Of a stretch of 64,000 nucleotides of DNA, positions 62,367-64,000 are shown piece after piece. Location of the stretch: positions 3,842,501 to 3,906,500 of the forward strand of contig NZ_CP017946.1 in the NCBI RefSeq assembly GCF_003952665.1, written 5' to 3'. The translations under genes and the position numbers were made by a program. This DNA comes from Bosea sp. Tri-49. GTDB taxonomy: Bacteria; Pseudomonadota; Alphaproteobacteria; Rhizobiales; Beijerinckiaceae. A model generated the notes under the pieces. That model did no database searches. It saw only the letters and a list, made by a program, of their open reading frames with translations, and was not told the origin of the DNA. Position 1 is the stretch's first letter; each line of letters starts with the position of its first letter.

Positions 62367-63854
62367 ATGGCCCTGCCCGATCTCATGGACCTGGTGATGC
62401 ACGACCCGCGGCGGCTGACCAGCCTGCGCGCCGTCGCCGGCGAGCCAGGCGAGGCCATGCCCGGCATCGAGAATCTCTGGCGCAAGCCGGTCTTCAGCCT
62501 GATGGCGGGCGGGCAACCGACCAAGGACGGCAAGGCCTCGCTGGAAGACCTGATCGATCGCCATCGCAGCATCGCGCTGACCGATGGCGGCAGCGGCCCG
62601 CAGCCGATCGACGTGCCCTTCACCTCGCTGGTGGTGCTGACCGCCGAAGCGCTACCCGGCGCCCAGGAACTCGGCCGCTTCCTCGCCGACCGGATCGAGC
62701 AGCGCTTCCGCGACGTGATCGATCCCGACATCGGCGTCACCGTCCATGTCGAGCAGAGCCTGCACGCGACCGCGCCGGTCGCGGTCTATCTCGGCCATGG
62801 CGTCTACGCTCCGCCGGCCGACAACCGGCTGCCGCATGGCGAGGTGGTGATCCGGCAGGATGCGCAGACCGCGATCGGCCAGCCGATCATCGGCGTCAAC
62901 ACGCCGGGTGGGCTCTATTCCGGCCAGGCCCGTTTCGCCTTCTCGCGCAGCGAGATGCTGACGCCGGCGGTGCATCCCGACCTGCCCGGCGGCACGATCT
63001 TCTTCCTCGGGCGCTTTCCGGTCGACGCCTCCGCCCGCGATGCCGGCGGCCTGCCGCTGCTCACCGCTTTGCCGCAGACGCCGGAAGCGCGGGCCCAGGC
63101 GATCCAGGTCGAGACGCTGGCGCTGCCCGGCGGCAATGTCGATGCCCGCTTCGAAATCCTCGGTGTGCGCCCGCAGGTCGGCCGCGTCTCGCTCGGGCTC
63201 GTCGACGTCACGCTCGACCGCCGGCCGAGCCGCCTGCAGGCGCAGCCACCCAAGGGCCCGCATCTCGCCGTGGTCGGCCTCGCCATCCCCGAGAATTTCG
63301 GCGGAAAGCGCATGGCGCGCTACTGGGTCGAGCGCAGCCATGGCGGACGATTGATGTCGTCGGCCATGCTGGCCCAGCGCGACAGCATCGTCGTGCAGGG
63401 CCGCGACGCCCGCCGCTACGACCGGCGCGAACTGCGCTATAGCCGCGTCGGCGGCGAGTTCCGCGCCGAGAGCATGAGCTTCGACGGGCGCCGCCGCTCG
63501 CTGCTGATGCTGGAGGATGGCGAGTTCGGCTATATCGGCCTGCCGCGCGAACAGACCGCGATTGCCTTCGGCCCGGACCAGTCCTCGCGCGGCTACGGCA
63601 CCTTCGACTGGCTCGGCGAAGCGGTGCGCGTCCAGTTCGGCTCCGGTGTGGTCGAGCGCCTAGACGATCTCTATGATCACAACCCGGTCGGCTTCATTGC
63701 GGCCGCGCCCGGCGGCGTCGCGGTGCAATCGGCCGGCGACATCTGGCTGCTCGGCGGCCGCAAGCCACAGGCCGCCGGAACCAGCATCATTCCGCCGAAC
63801 GGGCCCTTCGTGCTCGGGCCGCTGGTGGTCGAGCTTCGGGAGGCGACGCCATGA
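62367..63854 (+). CDS. Unknown 495-aa protein of the Hsp70-like operon
   Basis: I do not recognise a domain. The N-terminal ~70 residues are helical. Residues ~75-130 contain a mixed alpha/beta segment (FTSLVVLTAEALPGAQELGRFLADRIEQRF). The rest is predominantly beta with many Gly and Pro (LGHGVYAPPADNRLPHGEVVIRQD..., FGGKRMARYWVERSHGG..., GPDQSSRGYGTFDWLGEAVRVQFG). No signal peptide or membrane helix. Its stop overlaps the start of a membrane-protein gene (ATGA). The stable partner is likely the ATPase or the membrane protein. Confidence 0.82.
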   Translation: MALPDLMDLVMHDPRRLTSLRAVAGEPGEAMPGIENLWRKPVFSLMAGGQPTKDGKASLEDLIDRHRSIALTDGGSGPQPIDVPFTSLVVLTAEALPGAQELGRFLADRIEQRFRDVIDPDIGVTVHVEQSLHATAPVAVYLGHGVYAPPADNRLPHGEVVIRQDAQTAIGQPIIGVNTPGGLYSGQARFAFSRSEMLTPAVHPDLPGGTIFFLGRFPVDASARDAGGLPLLTALPQTPEARAQAIQVETLALPGGNVDARFEILGVRPQVGRVSLGLVDVTLDRRPSRLQAQPPKGPHLAVVGLAIPENFGGKRMARYWVERSHGGRLMSSAMLAQRDSIVVQGRDARRYDRRELRYSRVGGEFRAESMSFDGRRRSLLMLEDGEFGYIGLPREQTAIAFGPDQSSRGYGTFDWLGEAVRVQFGSGVVERLDDLYDHNPVGFIAAAPGGVAVQSAGDIWLLGGRKPQAAGTSIIPPNGPFVLGPLVVELREATP

Positions 63855-64000
63855 GCCATCCGCTCTTTCGCGGCCTGAAGCGCAGCGTCACCACTGTGGC
63901 GGTCGGCACCGTCACCATCGCCGGCTTTCTCTGGCTCTCGGGCGGGCTGATCGGCGAGCTCGCTGCCAGCCGCGCCTGGATCAAGCAGCCCGATTTCACC
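63851..64000 (+). CDS. Start of a membrane protein, cut by window edge
   Basis: Fifty codons are visible. The product starts MSHPLFRGLKRSV, then has a hydrophobic helix (VAVGTVTIAGFLWLSGGLIGEL, about residues 16-37), and continues out of the window. The basic N-terminus suggests an inner-membrane anchor with the bulk outside the cytoplasm. ATG 63851 overlaps the TGA of the preceding gene. It is likely to anchor the system to the membrane. Confidence 0.75.
   Translation, partial: MSHPLFRGLKRSVTTVAVGTVTIAGFLWLSGGLIGELAASRAWIKQPDFT

Noticed and set aside
56343..63854. Reading the three unknown proteins as SrfC-SrfB-SrfA
   Set aside because: The 788-aa protein lacks the P-loop expected of SrfC and the 495-aa protein shows no SrfA features that I can recognise; only the ATPase is reminiscent of SrfB.

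Overview
The window is high-GC (roughly two thirds G+C) alphaproteobacterial DNA. Gene content points to the Hyphomicrobiales/Rhizobiales, most like Bosea, Bradyrhizobium or Methylobacterium relatives: many ABC uptake systems, ATGA-coupled operons, GTG starts, an XRE-cupin regulator and a two-hairpin intergenic repeat. I see no rRNA, tRNA, CRISPR array, transposase or integrase, and the region reads as ordinary chromosome. Genus is an inference.

Layout. 1-4431: structured leader, ornithine cyclodeaminase-family protein, acetolactate synthase-like ThDP enzyme and aldehyde dehydrogenase. 4440-7446: Sco copper chaperone, L,D-transpeptidase lipoprotein, DsbA-like oxidoreductase, a 54-aa membrane microprotein and a small secreted protein. 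7487-12457: a Zn/Cd/Pb module (P1B ATPase, methyltransferase-like membrane protein, accessory LspA, CDF exporter) read leftward from a MerR-type promoter, with the cadR-like gene read rightward. 12546-16591: periplasmic copper module (DUF2946, YcnI/DUF1775, CopC-CopD fusion, DJ-1/PfpI protein, PCuAC chaperone) ending in a terminator.

16600-27916: sugar-acid catabolic operon with its own promoter and operator. It encodes a DapA-family enzyme, an enolase-superfamily dehydratase, a complete CUT1 ABC importer, an NAD epimerase/dehydrogenase, an IclR regulator fused to an SMP-30 lactonase, an SDR and a GlcD-like flavoprotein. Together these resemble a non-phosphorylative sugar oxidation pathway (dehydrogenase, lactonase, dehydratase, keto-deoxy-acid cleavage, 2-hydroxyacid oxidation). 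28178-30525: exbB-exbD-tonB behind an Irr/ICE-like palindrome. 30535-40249: leftward genes for a DUF900 hydrolase, an SDR, a GNAT, an unknown protein, a nucleoside hydrolase, a CUT2 ABC importer, an SDR and an FGGY kinase. 40281-44569: polyamine/amino-acid module (PuuB-like oxidase and ABC importer) divergent from an XRE-cupin regulator, with two near-identical operators between. 44718-47690: small peptide, alpha/beta hydrolase, cytochrome c, NUDIX and 2OG-Fe(II) oxygenase. 47814-50805: copA-cueR under a textbook CueR-type promoter. 50911-53652: small unknown protein, cytochrome P450 and glycine-zipper lipoprotein.

53721-64000 is the least understood part: a 608-aa secreted protein, a 191-aa leftward gene, and a rightward run of a 788-aa unknown protein, a 1179-aa protein with an Hsp70/actin-type ATPase fold, a 495-aa unknown protein and the start of a membrane protein cut by the window edge. 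Most genes there are translationally coupled. This is the best candidate for an undescribed system; its likely remainder lies to the right of the window.
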